Notes under the pieces: generated by a model
What the model saw: the letters and a program-made list of their open reading frames with translations, nothing else
What the model was told of the DNA's origin: nothing
Databases searched by the model: none
In this document: positions 24,872 to 37,233 of the stretch, piece by piece
Numbering within the stretch: position 1 is the stretch's first letter
Layout of the letters: the number at the start of each line of letters is the position of its first letter
NCBI GenBank assembly: GCA_019914995.1
Contig: CM034140.1
Location: 1,054,001-1,118,000, forward strand
Source of the DNA: Acanthochlamys bracteata
Lineage: Eukaryota > Streptophyta > Magnoliopsida > Pandanales > Velloziaceae
Reading direction: 5' to 3'
Length of the DNA stretch: 64,000 nt
Program-made: the position numbers and the translations under genes

Positions 24872-24889
24872 TTCAGGAAATGAATTACT

Positions 24890-26062
24890 ATTAGAAATTT
24901 ATGCCCAAGTTCAAGAGCATAAAATACCAAAAAAAGACTTGAGCAGGTTTTCACTACTTAGATTTCCTTGTTATAATTGAAGGAAAGCAGCTCAGAAAAC
25001 ATTTTGGATTAAACTAGATAACCACTTGATATGCCTCCATAACAACCCAGTATCAAACGTTTGGCCATTTGCATGCACTAGTCTATACTACAATCAATCC
25101 CCATCTTAAAGATGGCACCTCTTAAACCTGCAGCATAATGCATGTTGCACGCATGTGGATATGTTGGAAGCTATCATGTTATGCAAGTATAGCACACATC
25201 TGCAAACAATCTCATAAAATAAAAATATGCCTCACATCTAGTTAGAAAGATGTGTAATCGTAAAAGGCAGTGGTCATATAAGTTGGTCTATCTCAGGAAT
25301 TTAGAGGACAATGGAGATAGAGGATAATGAATAGATCATCCAAGGAAACAAGTATATATATGTCCAGCGAAATTCAGGGAAGGGAGATTCACATATTGCA
25401 CGAGATCGAAATTCCTCAACTCGCAAAGTCGAAGATGCGAATCGACCAAAAATCTACAACCAGTATGAGCTTCAAAATCTCAACAGACCGATAGATAGAA
25501 GATAAAGAAGCAGCTGTTCTTGTTCTGAGAGAATTCATTCTTTGGACAGAGTTTTGTCACCAATTTTCGATATACAACCACATATTACGTTTTTAGCAGT
25601 TTGCTTGAAAAGTACAGCAACCGGCCAACCGTAACATATTAAATTAGTAAGGGCTTATTTTGCAGAGTGAGTAGCAGAAGAGAAATGGGCTGTCTTGGGC
25701 AATGTACGTGGGCTGCTAAAGGGCCGACCAGGAGGTAATGGCGGGCCAGCTTTAATCCACTTACGACACGCGTGCGAGACAGTTGTACGTTAGACACAGC
25801 TATTACATTCCTAATTTTCACTCCATAACACCAAACAGCAGCACGGACCATTTAAATATAATCAACGTCAGCAGTAAACAAAAATACACCAAGTGATCGC
25901 GACGCGTTGAAATTGATTTTGGTTTCTAAAATCTCGGGATCGTATAAACTCCGCGCCACCCCCGCGCATTCACCCTTTCATTTCATTCCATCTCCAGCCA
26001 CCGTATTCCGGTGAGGTTTCAACCAATAACATTCTGCCACGTGACAGAGTTGAAGACAGACG
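24890..26062. other. Intergenic region upstream of NHX
   Basis: There is no supported coding exon. The right part (about 25.6-26.06 kb) is GC-richer and would carry the NHX promoter and leader. The left part follows the orphan zinc-finger exon and shows no frames of interest. Confidence 0.45.
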
Positions 26063-29000
26063 ATGGATCTTCTTGAGGCTGCTGGAGTTCTATCGACGTT
26101 TACGGAGAGCAGGTTGGCTAGCCCGATGGCTCTGTTCGTCGCGTTGCTCTGCGGTTGCATTGTTATTGGGAGTCTTCTCGAGAAAAACCAATGGATGAAT
26201 GAATCTATCGTAGCTCTGCTCATTGTATGATGTTTTATTGATTTCTTGTTTGTTGCTTTAGTGTTTAGATGAAGAGAGATTCGAAATATTTTGTTTAAAA
26301 ATTTTTGTTTTTTGAAGGGGTTGATGACAGGAGGGTTCATATTGATGACGACTAGAGGGAAAAGCTCAAAGATTCTTGTTTTCAGCGACGATATATTCTT
26401 CATATATCTCTTACCACCAATCATATTCAATGCCGGGTACTTCAAACTTCTTGATTTAATTTGTTCTCAAAATTATTATTTGAATTCGGACTTTGAATGT
26501 ATATATACTAGCATGAATATTGAATACACATGCGGTTACGTTTCTGGATTTTGTTTAGTATTTGCATCATTCTTTCATCAATTTAATGGTATTGTTGTTT
26601 ATTCTTGATGAAGTCGCTGAATGATAAAGCAACTTGATGTGAGAAAGCTTATGATTTCTCACCAATGCTTTGCCAGGTTCCAAGTGAAGAAAAAAAGATT
26701 TTTTCACAACTTTGTGACGATAGTTCTCTTTGGTGCTTGTGGGACTTTGATTTCCTTCATCATAATTTCATTTGGTAAGTTACGCATATGTGCCTTATTC
26801 TTCTCCTTTTGTGCATTGTATTTCTTTATGCTGCTGTGCCAATTTCCCATACCTTTGACTCCCCGAAGGGAATCATGTGATGATAAAGCTTTTATCTTTT
26901 TGTCTTGTGTTTTAGATTGTGTTTTTACAATGTGCCAAACAAAATATTGCAGTAAGCTATATGGTGAGCACTAATTTTATCAAACTTGAGCTTTATCAGG
27001 TGCAATGCAACTATTCAGAAGACTCGACATTGGTCACATGGACATAGGAGATTACCTTGGTAAGTTTCATATAGAAACCTACTGCAGTTTTTACATATTT
27101 TTATCTCTGTAACTTATCTAGTGATGATTATATATGTAGCCGTCGGAGCAATTTTTTCTGCTACAGACTCTGTCTGCACCTTACAGGTTTTGAATACAGA
27201 GACTGCTACAGTTTAAGGTGTCTTTCTTTCAATGATCTTTATTTTCTTTACAACAGGTTCTTAACCAAGATGAAACACCATTCCTTTATAGTTTGGTTTT
27301 TGGTGAGAGTGTTGTCAATGATGCCACATCAGTGGTTCTATTCAATGCTATCCAGAGTTTTGATCTTGCTCACATTGATGCAAACACACTCCTGTGGTTT
27401 TTTGGAAGTTTTCTGTATCTTTTCTTCGCCAGCACCTTACTGGGCATATCGGTAAGTTTCTATTCACATCTTTAGGTGCTACTTGTAGAGTTCGGACAAC
27501 CTTTATTCACCAATGAAGCTACCTTGTTAGTGATTGTTGTTATGCTTGCAGGCAGGCTTGCTTAGTGCTTATATCATCAAGAAGTTGTATTTAGGAAGGT
27601 TAGCAGTAGTGTAGACCCTTTTCAGGGCTCACAGTAGGAGCAATGCTACATAAATGTAGAAGTTATTCTAATCCTTGCTTAACACTCCAGGCATTCTACT
27701 GATCGCGAAGTAGCACTTATGATACTCATGGCTTACCTATCTTACACACTGGCAGAAGTAAGATTCTTGTGTCAACTTATGCCATGTCTATTTTTATCCT
27801 TCCATAGGAAAGTGAATTTCTTCGGTATTAATGAACATCTTTGTCTTTCTAGCTGTTGCATCTGAGCAGTATCTTCACAGTGTTCTTCTGCGGGATCCTA
27901 ATGTCACATTACACATGGCACAATGTCACTGAGAGTTCTCGAGTGACTACCAAGTATCTAAAGAGCATTTTGGAACTTCTTGTCTTCTTTCTTCTTTAAT
28001 ACAAAACTTGAAGCTATCTTAACAATTCCATTCTGTTCTTCAACTGTCACAGGCATATTTTCGCAACGCTTTCCTTCATTTTTGAGACACTTATCTATGT
28101 TTATGTTGGGATGGATGCATTGGACATTGACAAATGGAAGGTAGCAAGCAACAGGTATAACGGTTTGCATATTCATATGGAGATGCTTCTTTGAAATCCC
28201 TGCTTGCTGTGTTCAGTTAAAACTTTTAGCCAATTGTACATGCAACTCTCTCTCTCTCTCTCGCTCTTGAAACTAAAATTAAGATGATAACCATGTTGCT
28301 TACAGTGTTATATTCTCTTTTGTAGTCCTGGAAAGTCTGTTGCTGTGAGCTCTATTGTTATGGTCTTGGTATTAGTTGGTAGAGCGGCATTTGTTTTTCC
28401 TCTTTCTTTTATCTCCAACTGTAGTAAGAAGTCCGAAAAGGAGAAACTCAGCTTGAACCAGCAGGTTCATATCCTAAGTTTTTAGTTGTAGTATTATCAC
28501 GAAAGCATGTATCTGATGCATTGACAAGTTCAATAGATGAACAGGTTGGCATATGGTGGGCTGGTTTGATGAGAGGAGCAGTTTCAGTTGCACTTGCCTA
28601 CAAACAGGTTAACTTTGAAATACTTTTCCAATAAACATATTAAGCGCAATACGCTGCAATTTGGTCTTACATGCATGTGTTTCATAAGCTCTATAAAGAT
28701 GCCTTCTCGTCTAAGAAAATTTGCAAAACTACCTCAGTTCACAACTTCTGGAGATACAAATCTGCGTGGTAATGCTATTATGATCACCAGTACCATCACA
28801 GTCGTTCTCTTTAGCACAGTGGTAAGGCTTCTCTCCATGTTCATATCACAACAGTTACTATTTTGTGTCACATATCAAGACCACCGGTCAATAAACTCAG
28901 CTTGTTTTTAGGCCTTTGGACTGGGGGCCAAGACTTTGTTTCAGCACTTGGTACCTTCTAGTCATAGACACTCAAATGGCATTGTCTCAGAGCCAGCAAG

Positions 29001-29262
29001 TCCAGAGTCCTTGTTCCAGTCCTTACTCGAAAGCTCAGAGTCTGAAGCTGCAAGAGAATCTTTTCATAGGCCATCTAGCCTGCGGATGCTCCTCACCAAG
29101 CCAACTCACACTGTCCACTACTACTGGCGTAAATTTGACAACAGCTTCATGCGTCCAGTATTTGGTGGAAGAGGATTTGTTCCGTTTGCGCCAGGTTCAC
29201 CAATTGAAAGAAGTGTTCATGAGACTTGGGAAAACACGACTAAACAAAGAAACGAAATTTAA
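26063..29262 (+). CDS. NHX: Vacuolar-type Na+(K+)/H+ antiporter NHX
   Basis: Fourteen exons: 26063-26224, 26318-26436, 26677-26774, 27000-27059, 27140-27186, 27257-27451, 27552-27598, 27691-27757, 27853-27953, 28053-28154, 28326-28464, 28545-28607, 28738-28821 and 28912-29262. All junction phases close, giving 544 aa (AtNHX1 is 538). The amiloride-binding motif FFIYLLPPI (81-89) is intact, as are the core ATDSVCTLQVLNQDETP and FGESVVNDATSVV segments; about 12 hydrophobic helices lie in residues 20-430. The C-terminal tail ends with VHYYWRKFDNSFMRPVFGG and GFVPFAPGSP, as in AtNHX1/2. Class I NHX proteins exchange cytosolic Na+ or K+ for vacuolar H+ and set vacuolar pH, K+ storage and salt tolerance. 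Wording fits class I (NHX1-4), not endosomal NHX5/6. The exact orthologue is not resolved. Confidence 0.96.
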
Positions 29263-29738
29263 AAAGTGGGAAAAGCAGACTTTAAGGTGTGGAGTTAAGA
29301 TTTATGATAAGTTTCAAGGCATGAGATCACAATTTTGATGCCAGGCTCATAACAAGTTCTTCAGGCATAATATTGAGATTAATTGATATTCTTTCTTCAT
29401 TCATTATTATTGTGCTGACTGTTGGCTGGGTTTTGTAGTTCACCAGCTAGCAAACCATTGTAACACCGATTCTTGTTTATAGCTGAGGTAAGAACGTGTC
29501 TGAAGTAAAATGCCACTCATTATCATGAACCCAAAATGCCTTTTTTGTGCATATTCGAAATTGTAGTAAATTCTTCTGGTCTTTCAAATCACTGGAAAAT
29601 AGTCCACAAGTCGTGTATGTTTGTTCATTCTGAAAGTTTGGTTACGCCTCGACTATTGAATGAATTTTTAGGTAAATACTATACATTTTACACACAATCA
29701 CAATTTATCATGATTCAGTTGTTTGCTTTACCAATACC

Positions 29739-31285
29739 CTACGAGGGACTGTGACCATTACTGAAATGGTGAAACCTGCTCATGTCTCTAATAATGATCC
29801 TAAGGTTCTTCGCAACCCTGATAGGGGTTCCACTCTCTGATATGATAATGAGTGAATAACAAGGCCAACTTCTTGCAGCGGCAATACAAGGCCTCCTCTC
29901 ATTCTCCTCTTCCTGACTCTTAAGTAACAAACTAGTGTTGAGTTCATGCCCAATGAACTTCAGTTTCTCGACCAACTCATACAAGAATGAATAAATCCCC
30001 TCAGTCATCAGGTGAGACCTATCACCAGCTGTAAACTGAAGGATGACATCATCCATCTCCACAGCACTGCAGCCTGGAGTCTTCCTCACCTGGCCTGCTC
30101 TTATCCCTGCATGGCTACAAGCACTGAGCAGTCCAAAAACGTTACATCATTTGGAACAATTCCTTCTTGTTCCATTGTGGAAAAGACTTCAAGAGCTTCG
30201 TAGCTTTCCCATGAATAGAAAGCGCATTGATCATTGCACTCCATGAGGTCAAGTCCTTTTGACACACCTCATAGAACAAGTATCGCGATCTACCTAAGTC
30301 TGCGCATTTGGCATACATGTCTACAAGTGAAGTATTCAACAAGACGTTCAACTTAATCTTATTTTTCCAAATAAGCATGAACCCACTATCCAAAACCAAA
30401 GAGCTCATATCCATTCTGTTGTTACTAGAGGAAGGCACCAGCACAGGATTAGAGGGAAGACGACAATGTCGTATTATCTGGTCTAGCTCCTGAGGCAAAC
30501 ATCTGCAATGATACTGAAAGAGCCTCATCTCCCTTATCATTCTGCGCATACCCAGAAATCAAAGCATTCCAGGAACTCATATTTCTCTCAGGCATTTTAC
30601 CAAACAGCTCCTGGGTCTTATCCTTTCTCCAGCTCCTGTGTGCGTTTCTAAGACACGACATCACTCAGGCATTTCATCAAAGACTTTTGTCGCAGCCGCC
30701 AAATCCCCAAAGCCCAACAACCCAGCCATCATGCTATTCCAAGAAGCAAAATTGGGTCTTCCAATCTGCCCAAAACCTTCTTTGCACACTCATTTTCCCC
30801 GTATTTGAAGTACATATCATTGTATCTACAGGTGAACTAATCACAACAACATCTGATGATGTCTCCAAATTCTTCACAAGTCTGGTGTGGATTTCGCGGA
30901 CAAGCATGGCGTGTGTAACATCGGCGCAAGCTTTAAGAACGTAAGGATAAAGTAAAAACTATCAGGGAAAACCAGTAACCAAGGAAGGGATCAACAAAGA
31001 ACACGAGAGCGGTGACATACATAGAATTCAAAACGAAGCCTTTGAGAAGAGTGTTTATTAAAAATGAATCAACGGGACCAGACGAAACGATCTAAAGACT
31101 GATTCTGCGAATGAAGGGTTACCGGAGATCGTTGCAGCGCAGATTAAATTAGTCGATAAATACGGGTGAGCTGGTAGTTGGCGGCGATAGACCTGTGCTT
31201 GGATTTGTTTCAGTTGAGGAAGGCTAACATTGCGGTTAGTGAAAGAAAGGAAAGTGAAGATTTGAAATTTGTTAGTTTTGAGCAA
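29739..31285 (-). pseudogene. PPR-DYW protein pseudogene
   Basis: On the minus strand, pieces of a plant pentatricopeptide-repeat protein lie in order but in different frames: an N-terminus (31285 to about 31060, LPQLKQIQAQVYRRQLPAHP), PPR motifs (about 30664-30449, MPERNMSSWNALISGYAQND; then 30549-30142, NTSLVDMYAKCADLGRSRYL and LTSWSAMINALSIHG), and E/DYW wording (30089-29739, RKTPGCSAVEMDDVILQFTA, ESGTPIRVAKNLRI, DMSRFHHFSNG). Stops and frameshifts separate them. The DYW domain has lost the H-S-E zinc and catalytic segment and the final CSCGDYW. Intact relatives edit organelle RNA (C to U). This copy cannot make a full protein; a shorter transcript cannot be excluded. Confidence 0.85.
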
Positions 31286-31902
31286 CTCGATTCGTTAATT
31301 TCCCGCCATCTTATTACTACAGTCTTTATCTCAGCTTTGTTCTAATTTAGTCCAGCCCAATTAAGAATTATAATGGGCCAGAAATAAATGACTAATATAC
31401 CCATGGGTTTGTAGTTCAGGTATTAAGAGTTCACGAGGGTTAACGGTCTAACTAAGCTCGATAATAACGAAGTAGATTGCGGGGATGTTTGGCGAGCGTA
31501 TTAAGTCATTTTATTTTAAATAAATATTTTATATTTTTAATTATTTTTATTATATTTGGTTTTTAAAAAAATTTAGATTAATATATAAAATAGTTATACA
31601 TTTCTATTAACTATTATTTTTTATTTGAAAATATTAATTCGTTTAAAAAATTTATAATAGTTTTTATTTCATAAAAATTATATTGAGTCCTTTTTCGATG
31701 ACGGGAAAGACCAAACTAGCCATTAGTGTGGTACTACACGCTTAAACGATCAAGGGTGGAATGGACATTTAGCGATAATAACGAGGAAGGCACGCTAAAG
31801 GTGTTTTAAATGCAGCACCAGATCCATTTTCACACTCACTTTGTGCTTCTATTCATTTTTTCTCTCTCGCCGTCTCGCGTTGATCTCCACCGCCGTTCTC
31901 CA
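31286..31902. other. Intergenic region between the PPR relic and ACP
   Basis: AT-rich DNA at 31500-31690 starts after a GGGATGTTTGGCGAGCG motif and may be a decayed MITE, but no matching inverted end was confirmed. The last 100 bp, pyrimidine-rich, are probably the ACP 5' UTR. Confidence 0.4.
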
Positions 31903-34478
31903 ATGGCTTCCACTGCTTCCGCCACTGCCGCTGCTCGCCCACCGTGCGCTCAACGCTCGCAGGTATAGATGAGCCATCTTCCCCCGTCTCTCTCTCACTC
32001 ATTGTTTATCTGTGTGGTTGGTTATTCGTCTCTGAAAAGTTTTGGTGTTATTGCTCTGAGGTTTTGTGAAACTTTCACTAAATAACGTGTTCAAAACTTG
32101 TCCTGCTTGTTGGCTAATTTCTTAGTGCCCGATCTCTGTGTTTGTTTGGATCCGAAATCGTTGGTGGTTCTGTTGTATGTGATCCGGAATGCATTACTGT
32201 GAAAGATCGCGATTTTATTCAATTAGTATAACAGTAATGAGAGATTTGAGATCAGTTGCAAAAATTTTATGCTGATACGACAGTAGACAGAATGGAACAA
32301 CAAGAAATTAGATATTGATTTGATCCATTGAAAAGAGAGAAGTGCTATATGTCAAGGACAAAGTTGCCTTGACCAGGCAAAGGTTGGCGGTTTTACCAAC
32401 CTACCCTTGTCTTCTATGTGCTATTCTGTTATGAATTTGGAAATATTTTTTAATTTAGACAGATTGCTCTTTCGCATCTGTGATTTAATATGGGTGACAG
32501 GTGTAAACTTCTATTTTTTTGTTTAGTGTTAATTACCGTTATTTGATAATGGAGATTATAAGAAAATGAAAATTTTTGGACAAATAAAACAAGATATGTA
32601 GGTAAAATAAAAAAGAAGGATAGTTTAGGAAAAGTAAGTTTTAAATTTTGAAGAGGTATTTTTTTTATATTGGATTGAGTTCTGTGCTAATGCCACGCCA
32701 ACCTTGGTTGAGTCAAGACAAGAAATGGCCTTGACATATAGCACATCCCTTTAAAAATTGTGGTCTACTGCTTATTGGGGGGAAAAAGAAGTTTGCTAAC
32801 GTGCATTGCTTCTTCAATTTAAGTTTAGAAATGTATACTGCTTAGTAATGTTACTGTGCACCCTTATACAAGCTGAAACAAGATATAACTACTATTCCAC
32901 TGTAACAGTAACTGCTTAGCAATGGATTGTAGAAGCATAATTGTTATGAATCTTTGTTGGGTGGCTTTTGTGAACTCACGTATGCTTTGTTCTTATGATC
33001 TTATTTTGTGAAAATGCTATTGCCTGACAACATGATGGCTTTGTTATGTTAAATGTGCAGGCGTTTAAGGGGTTCTCATCCCTGAAATCAGTTTCCTTTT
33101 CCAGCCAAAGGAGGAGCTTTCCTTCTATCCAGTTGCAGACAACTCCACAGAGATTCCAGATTTCTTGTGCTGTATGTTCCTCTTTATTTAGTTGTTTTCC
33201 ATTTCCTGTTTCTATGTCTTTCTTTGTAGAGATTGCATTTCATCTATTATCTCATATTCCTCACCAGGAGATAAGCTGACATATCAGATATTGTTTTTAT
33301 CTTTTCCTGACTCTTGTTTTGTCATTGTTTGAGTTATTCAAAATTCTTTACTAATCATGTCAATGACAAATTTCTAAATGATGTAATAATGGAGACTTCT
33401 ACCAAGATGCATGTGTATTTCTGCAGTGCATTGACATTTCTGTGAAGCATGAGATCATGTATTCTAGTTTATGCAACCTTTATTAGAAGAGTTCCCACCA
33501 TTGTAAGTGTAAATTTAAGTTCTGATCTCCTGTAGGCCTAAAAGATTAAATACCTAAGTAAATGGAGGTTAATGGGAAGTGGTTTATGACTGAAATCATG
33601 TAAATAGTTTTGTCATGTAGATTGATATTTGTCTGGGTATTGAACTTGTGCTCTTTGTTGTTCATCTTCACCATAAAGTAACTCAAGCTTATCCTTTTCA
33701 TTTGATGACTGGGCAGTGGGCAACATCTAAGATAGTGCTTTTTTCACTGTTTTTTTCTTTCATATTCATCTATTCTGCACATCAGGAAATGCATTGACTC
33801 GAAACATCCTCCACCTCACTTGGAGCTAAACCTATTATATAATTGCTACTTTAAGTTACACTATGTTAATGGAAGATGAGTTTGCTAGATTTTGTAATCA
33901 TTTTTGGTATATTGATAGGCAAAGCGAGAGACTGTTGAGAAGGTAATCGAGATAGTGAAAAAGCAGTTGGCTCTCTCTGATGATACTCCTGTGACCGGTG
34001 AATCCAAGTTTTCCACTCTTGGTGCTGATTCTCTTGATACGGTATGCATTGTCAGAGATGGTTTTCTTTCTTTGATACACAACTTTGTGCCATTTATATT
34101 TGTGCACTAAGATAAAGATGAGGACAGTCTATGACAAAATTCTGATCATAAATTGGTTTATCTCCAATTATGTGTAAACTGATATCTGCATTGATCCCCC
34201 TAACTTGCATGGTGTAGTGTAGTGACTGAATTTTTTCCTATATATACTTATTTCTCATGTAAGATAAATTCAAGTCACCGCCTGCAAATCCAATGGTAGT
34301 CCTACTTGTATGTATACGTGTATACTCATAAGAAAGAACCCCTTTTGTTCCACAGGTTGAGATTGTAATGGGGCTTGAGGAGGCATTTTCTATTAGCGTT
34401 GAGGAGGAAAGCGCCCAGAACATTGTCACAGTGCAAGATGCTGCAGATATGATTGACAAGCTAGTGGAATCAAATTGA
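31903..34478 (+). CDS. ACP: Plastid acyl carrier protein (ACP)
   Basis: Four exons, 31903-31962, 33061-33171, 33919-34041 and 34356-34478, encode 138 aa. Residues 1 to about 56 are Ser/Ala/Arg-rich with few acidic residues and end near ISCAAK, fitting a chloroplast transit peptide. The mature part ([14 protein letters not shown] onward) is a complete ACP domain with the phosphopantetheine site GADSLDT (Ser95) and the acidic helix [13 protein letters not shown] used to dock fatty acid synthase enzymes. ACP carries growing acyl chains in plastid type II fatty acid synthesis. The 1.1 kb intron 1 contains a MITE (32342-32744). The four-exon structure with the transit peptide split by intron 1 is typical of plant plastid ACPs. 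A mitochondrial ACP is less likely from the sequence. Confidence 0.96.
32342..32744. mobile_element. MITE in ACP intron 1 with long terminal inverted repeats
   Basis: Both ends carry GTGCTATATGTCAAGG as a perfect 16-bp inverted repeat (32342-32357 and 32729-32744). The similarity continues imperfectly to about 47 bp per arm, ending AAGGTTGGC inside. The interior of about 300 bp is AT-rich and has no coding frame. No certain target-site duplication is visible next to the ends, so the superfamily is left open. It lies wholly in an intron and should be spliced out. Confidence 0.82.
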
Positions 34479-35352
34479 GCGTAGTCTTTCAATTTGTTGT
34501 GTGCGTGCATATTTTTCCTAGAATGCCAACCCTACAACTCGCTAATATCTGCAGTTCCTTCTTTTTCAATCATAAAGAGATGAGTTAGTATGGACGATAG
34601 TTTAGTCATTTGCTTTTGCAGTAATATTTGTCTGAGTTTGTTGTGTTAGTTTCCTTTGTCAATGGTACTACGTTGATTCACTTATGAGTAATGTATGTTT
34701 CGCATTAAGTTTCGGCCTCAAAGATTTCATTGGATTCTCTTTCCTAAGAGTATATTTTACTTGATCCATTATTGTCCCCAATAATGTAAGCATTATTTTC
34801 CATTTCATCATACTCCAGCAGATTGTCTACACTGTTGTGTGCGTGGCCTACCATGAGACAATGTGAATAAGCAATATTATTCAATAAAAATGAATGAACA
34901 TGTGAATTAATTTGTAGATCCGCTCTATGTAGTCTAGTCTAGTCTGTCTTGATTTGTAGGGTCTTTCAATTTTCACGCAGCAGTGCGTTGCGCATGTAAC
35001 TCGCAGTTTAGGGAATCAATCTCTTGCTAAAAGTAAAATATGTAGAGAATCAATCAAACACTTTAATCATTTATCAAATCAAAATCTTAACCACTTCGTC
35101 ACCAGTTTCATGCCACCATCAATCATGGTTCCTAAAATTCTAAAAAGAAAAACGAACCGCAGTACAGTAGCACCCACGAAACCCCACGTTTGACAAATTT
35201 CTTTTTGCATCTTGTCTTTTAGCTTAACATGCCAACCTGTTTCACTGGCCCTCCACTCTCTCTTTCCTTCTCTAAACATTCAAAAACCTCCCACATTCAT
35301 TCATTCATTCACTCATCATTAATTGTAGTACTCTCCTACAATAACAATAACC
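34479..35352. other. ACP 3' UTR and AGP promoter
   Basis: 34479 to about 34900 probably contains the ACP 3' UTR. 35000-35352 precedes the AGP gene and contains a CATT repeat (about 35298-35312) in its leader. No further coding sequence is seen. Confidence 0.5.
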
Positions 35353-35790
35353 ATGCCCACTTTCTCTACCTACTTCTTAGCTTCTCTATTCTTCTTAACC
35401 AACTTCATTCGCTCTACTACTGCTGCCGCTACATTGAGGATTTCAACAATCTCTGCGGCGCCAGCGGTACTCCCAGGCCCTCCTGGACTAACTCCTGATG
35501 TTGCAAAAACACCGGCATTGTCACCGGAGATAATGCCGGTGTTTCCTTCGCCGAAACATAAAGGCAACGCGGGATCTCCTGCTAGCGACGGGGTGCCGAC
35601 TATCCCGTCAAATCCAAGCCCGCCGAACCCGGATATGACCGAGCCGGACTCTGATATAGCTCCTTCTGCACCTACTGGAGCTATGTCGTCGCCGGCTACC
35701 AGAATATTGCCTTCGGTAGAGTTTTCATGTGCTTGCTGCAGTATATTTGTGATGATTTTGGTTTTCGGATTAGAAAAACGAGGAATATAA
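35353..35790 (+). CDS. Arabinogalactan-type cell-surface protein (AGP26-like)
   Basis: A single exon of 145 aa. An N-terminal signal peptide (MPTFSTYFLASLFFLTNFIR, about 1-25) is followed by a Pro/Ala/Ser/Thr-rich core with scattered AP, SP and TP dipeptides and the blocks SAAPAVLPGPPG, IMPVFPSPK and PTIPSNPSPPNPD. The C-terminal hydrophobic stretch (about 124-140, FSCACCSIFVMILVFG) after a Ser/Ala-rich region fits a GPI-anchor signal. Proline hydroxylation and arabinogalactan addition would follow, giving a plasma-membrane or wall glycoprotein. The FPSP and PTIPSSPSPPNPD wording matches what I remember of Arabidopsis AGP26/27. An upstream in-frame ATG is absent; this ATG starts the signal peptide cleanly. 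Confidence 0.85.
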   Translation: MPTFSTYFLASLFFLTNFIRSTTAAATLRISTISAAPAVLPGPPGLTPDVAKTPALSPEIMPVFPSPKHKGNAGSPASDGVPTIPSNPSPPNPDMTEPDSDIAPSAPTGAMSSPATRILPSVEFSCACCSIFVMILVFGLEKRGI

Positions 35791-37233
35791 AATGTAATTA
35801 TTTTAATTTTGTTTACTGTGGTAGATTCCCTTGTTTTCAGAGAACTTGTGTCATTTTGTAGTCAGCTTCAATTTTAAAGAATGATCATAAAGTGTGGAAA
35901 GTTGATTAGTGCTTTCTGCTTGGTTTCTTGCCTCATTACCACAAAACTTTCTCTCTTTCTTTTTGTTCTTTTCACTTATTCCTGCCAGTAGTTTGTAGTT
36001 TAATACGAAAAACATATAAATTTGTAGTTATAGAGTATGCATTCCATATCCAGACTGCTATAACTTTACGCTGATACCTCTTGCACAGAGGTCCTCCAAC
36101 AATTTTACCAAACAGTTTCGTGCATACACAGGTGAAATGTATTTGAGATGCCAAATCTTTAACTAAAAAAAGATAAATTAAACTCTCTCTCAATAAGGAT
36201 TCGATTACTGAAATCCTAAATTCATTTTTTATTTAAATTCACTTTTAATATAAATAAAATAAATTTTAAAATAATTATTTAAAAATTATATATTTTAAAA
36301 TTTTTTTAATATAAAATAATTATAAAATTAATTTTTATTAAATATTTTTAATTATTTATTTATTTTTCAAATTTATATTGAAACAACAAATTTATCTCAA
36401 GATAAAAGCGTTTAAGTTTACATATAACACCGACATGCATAGCACAATATAGAAAGAAAAGAAAAGAACAGAAAATACTTACCCAATAGTAAAAAAATGA
36501 CCCTCAACTTCAACCATGGAACCCAGCTCTCTCATTACCTGTGCAAATATGCATTTCATGAGGATACTGATCAAATGAATGTGAGAGTATTGAATGTAAT
36601 GTAATCAACCCGTCTATTATTTGTTCGTGCCAAACAATAAGCATTTGATTCAACAGTAATATGAAAAGAAAGGCTATAATCCATTATTCATCCAATCTTA
36701 GTAGCACCTACAATATGATCACTCAGAGAAAGCAGAGGATAGCTGGGTCCGGAGATGTTTTTCTACAGACGGTTGATTTGGGAAGGAGCAATTGCGCTCT
36801 TTGCCGGTCGCAGCCACCTGCTTTTTGCTTTACTATCATTTACCTTGTAAATTTTAGTTTGAGCTTTCTTTCATTTCCAAAGAATGCAACTCGAAGTAAG
36901 AGAAATTCAGTGCAAAGAGATGGTGGCCAAAACATTTCTTCAATGCTTTTTCTTTTTTGGTTTCCGGTTTTATTGATCGAAACATTGCGAAATGGTACAG
37001 GATTTTGTTCCATGTTAGCAGAAAAAGCTCTGCCTACTACTAACCCCGCTAAATCATACAAACAAAAGCACAGACTAGAAATCAACAATCTTCTCCACCT
37101 TTGTTATTAATATGTAACAAGAAACGAAGACCATTTTATTACATGGAGAAAATTCAAAGAAAGCTGCCAACCAAGAAACCGGAAAAAAAGAAGCATAAAG
37201 TTTCGTTACTAATTAAATTAATGGTAATTAGTT
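35791..37233. other. Intergenic region between AGP and LEA genes
   Basis: 35791 to about 35980 is probable AGP 3' UTR. 36210-36400 is AT-rich. A plus-strand frame of 149 codons (36661-37110) has no domain, signal or similarity I recognise and was not called. The right end is LEA 3' flank. Confidence 0.45.

Noticed and set aside
36661..37110. Plus-strand open frame of 149 codons
   Set aside because: Composition and wording are not protein-like and no family is recognised. It may be chance in the flank of the LEA gene.
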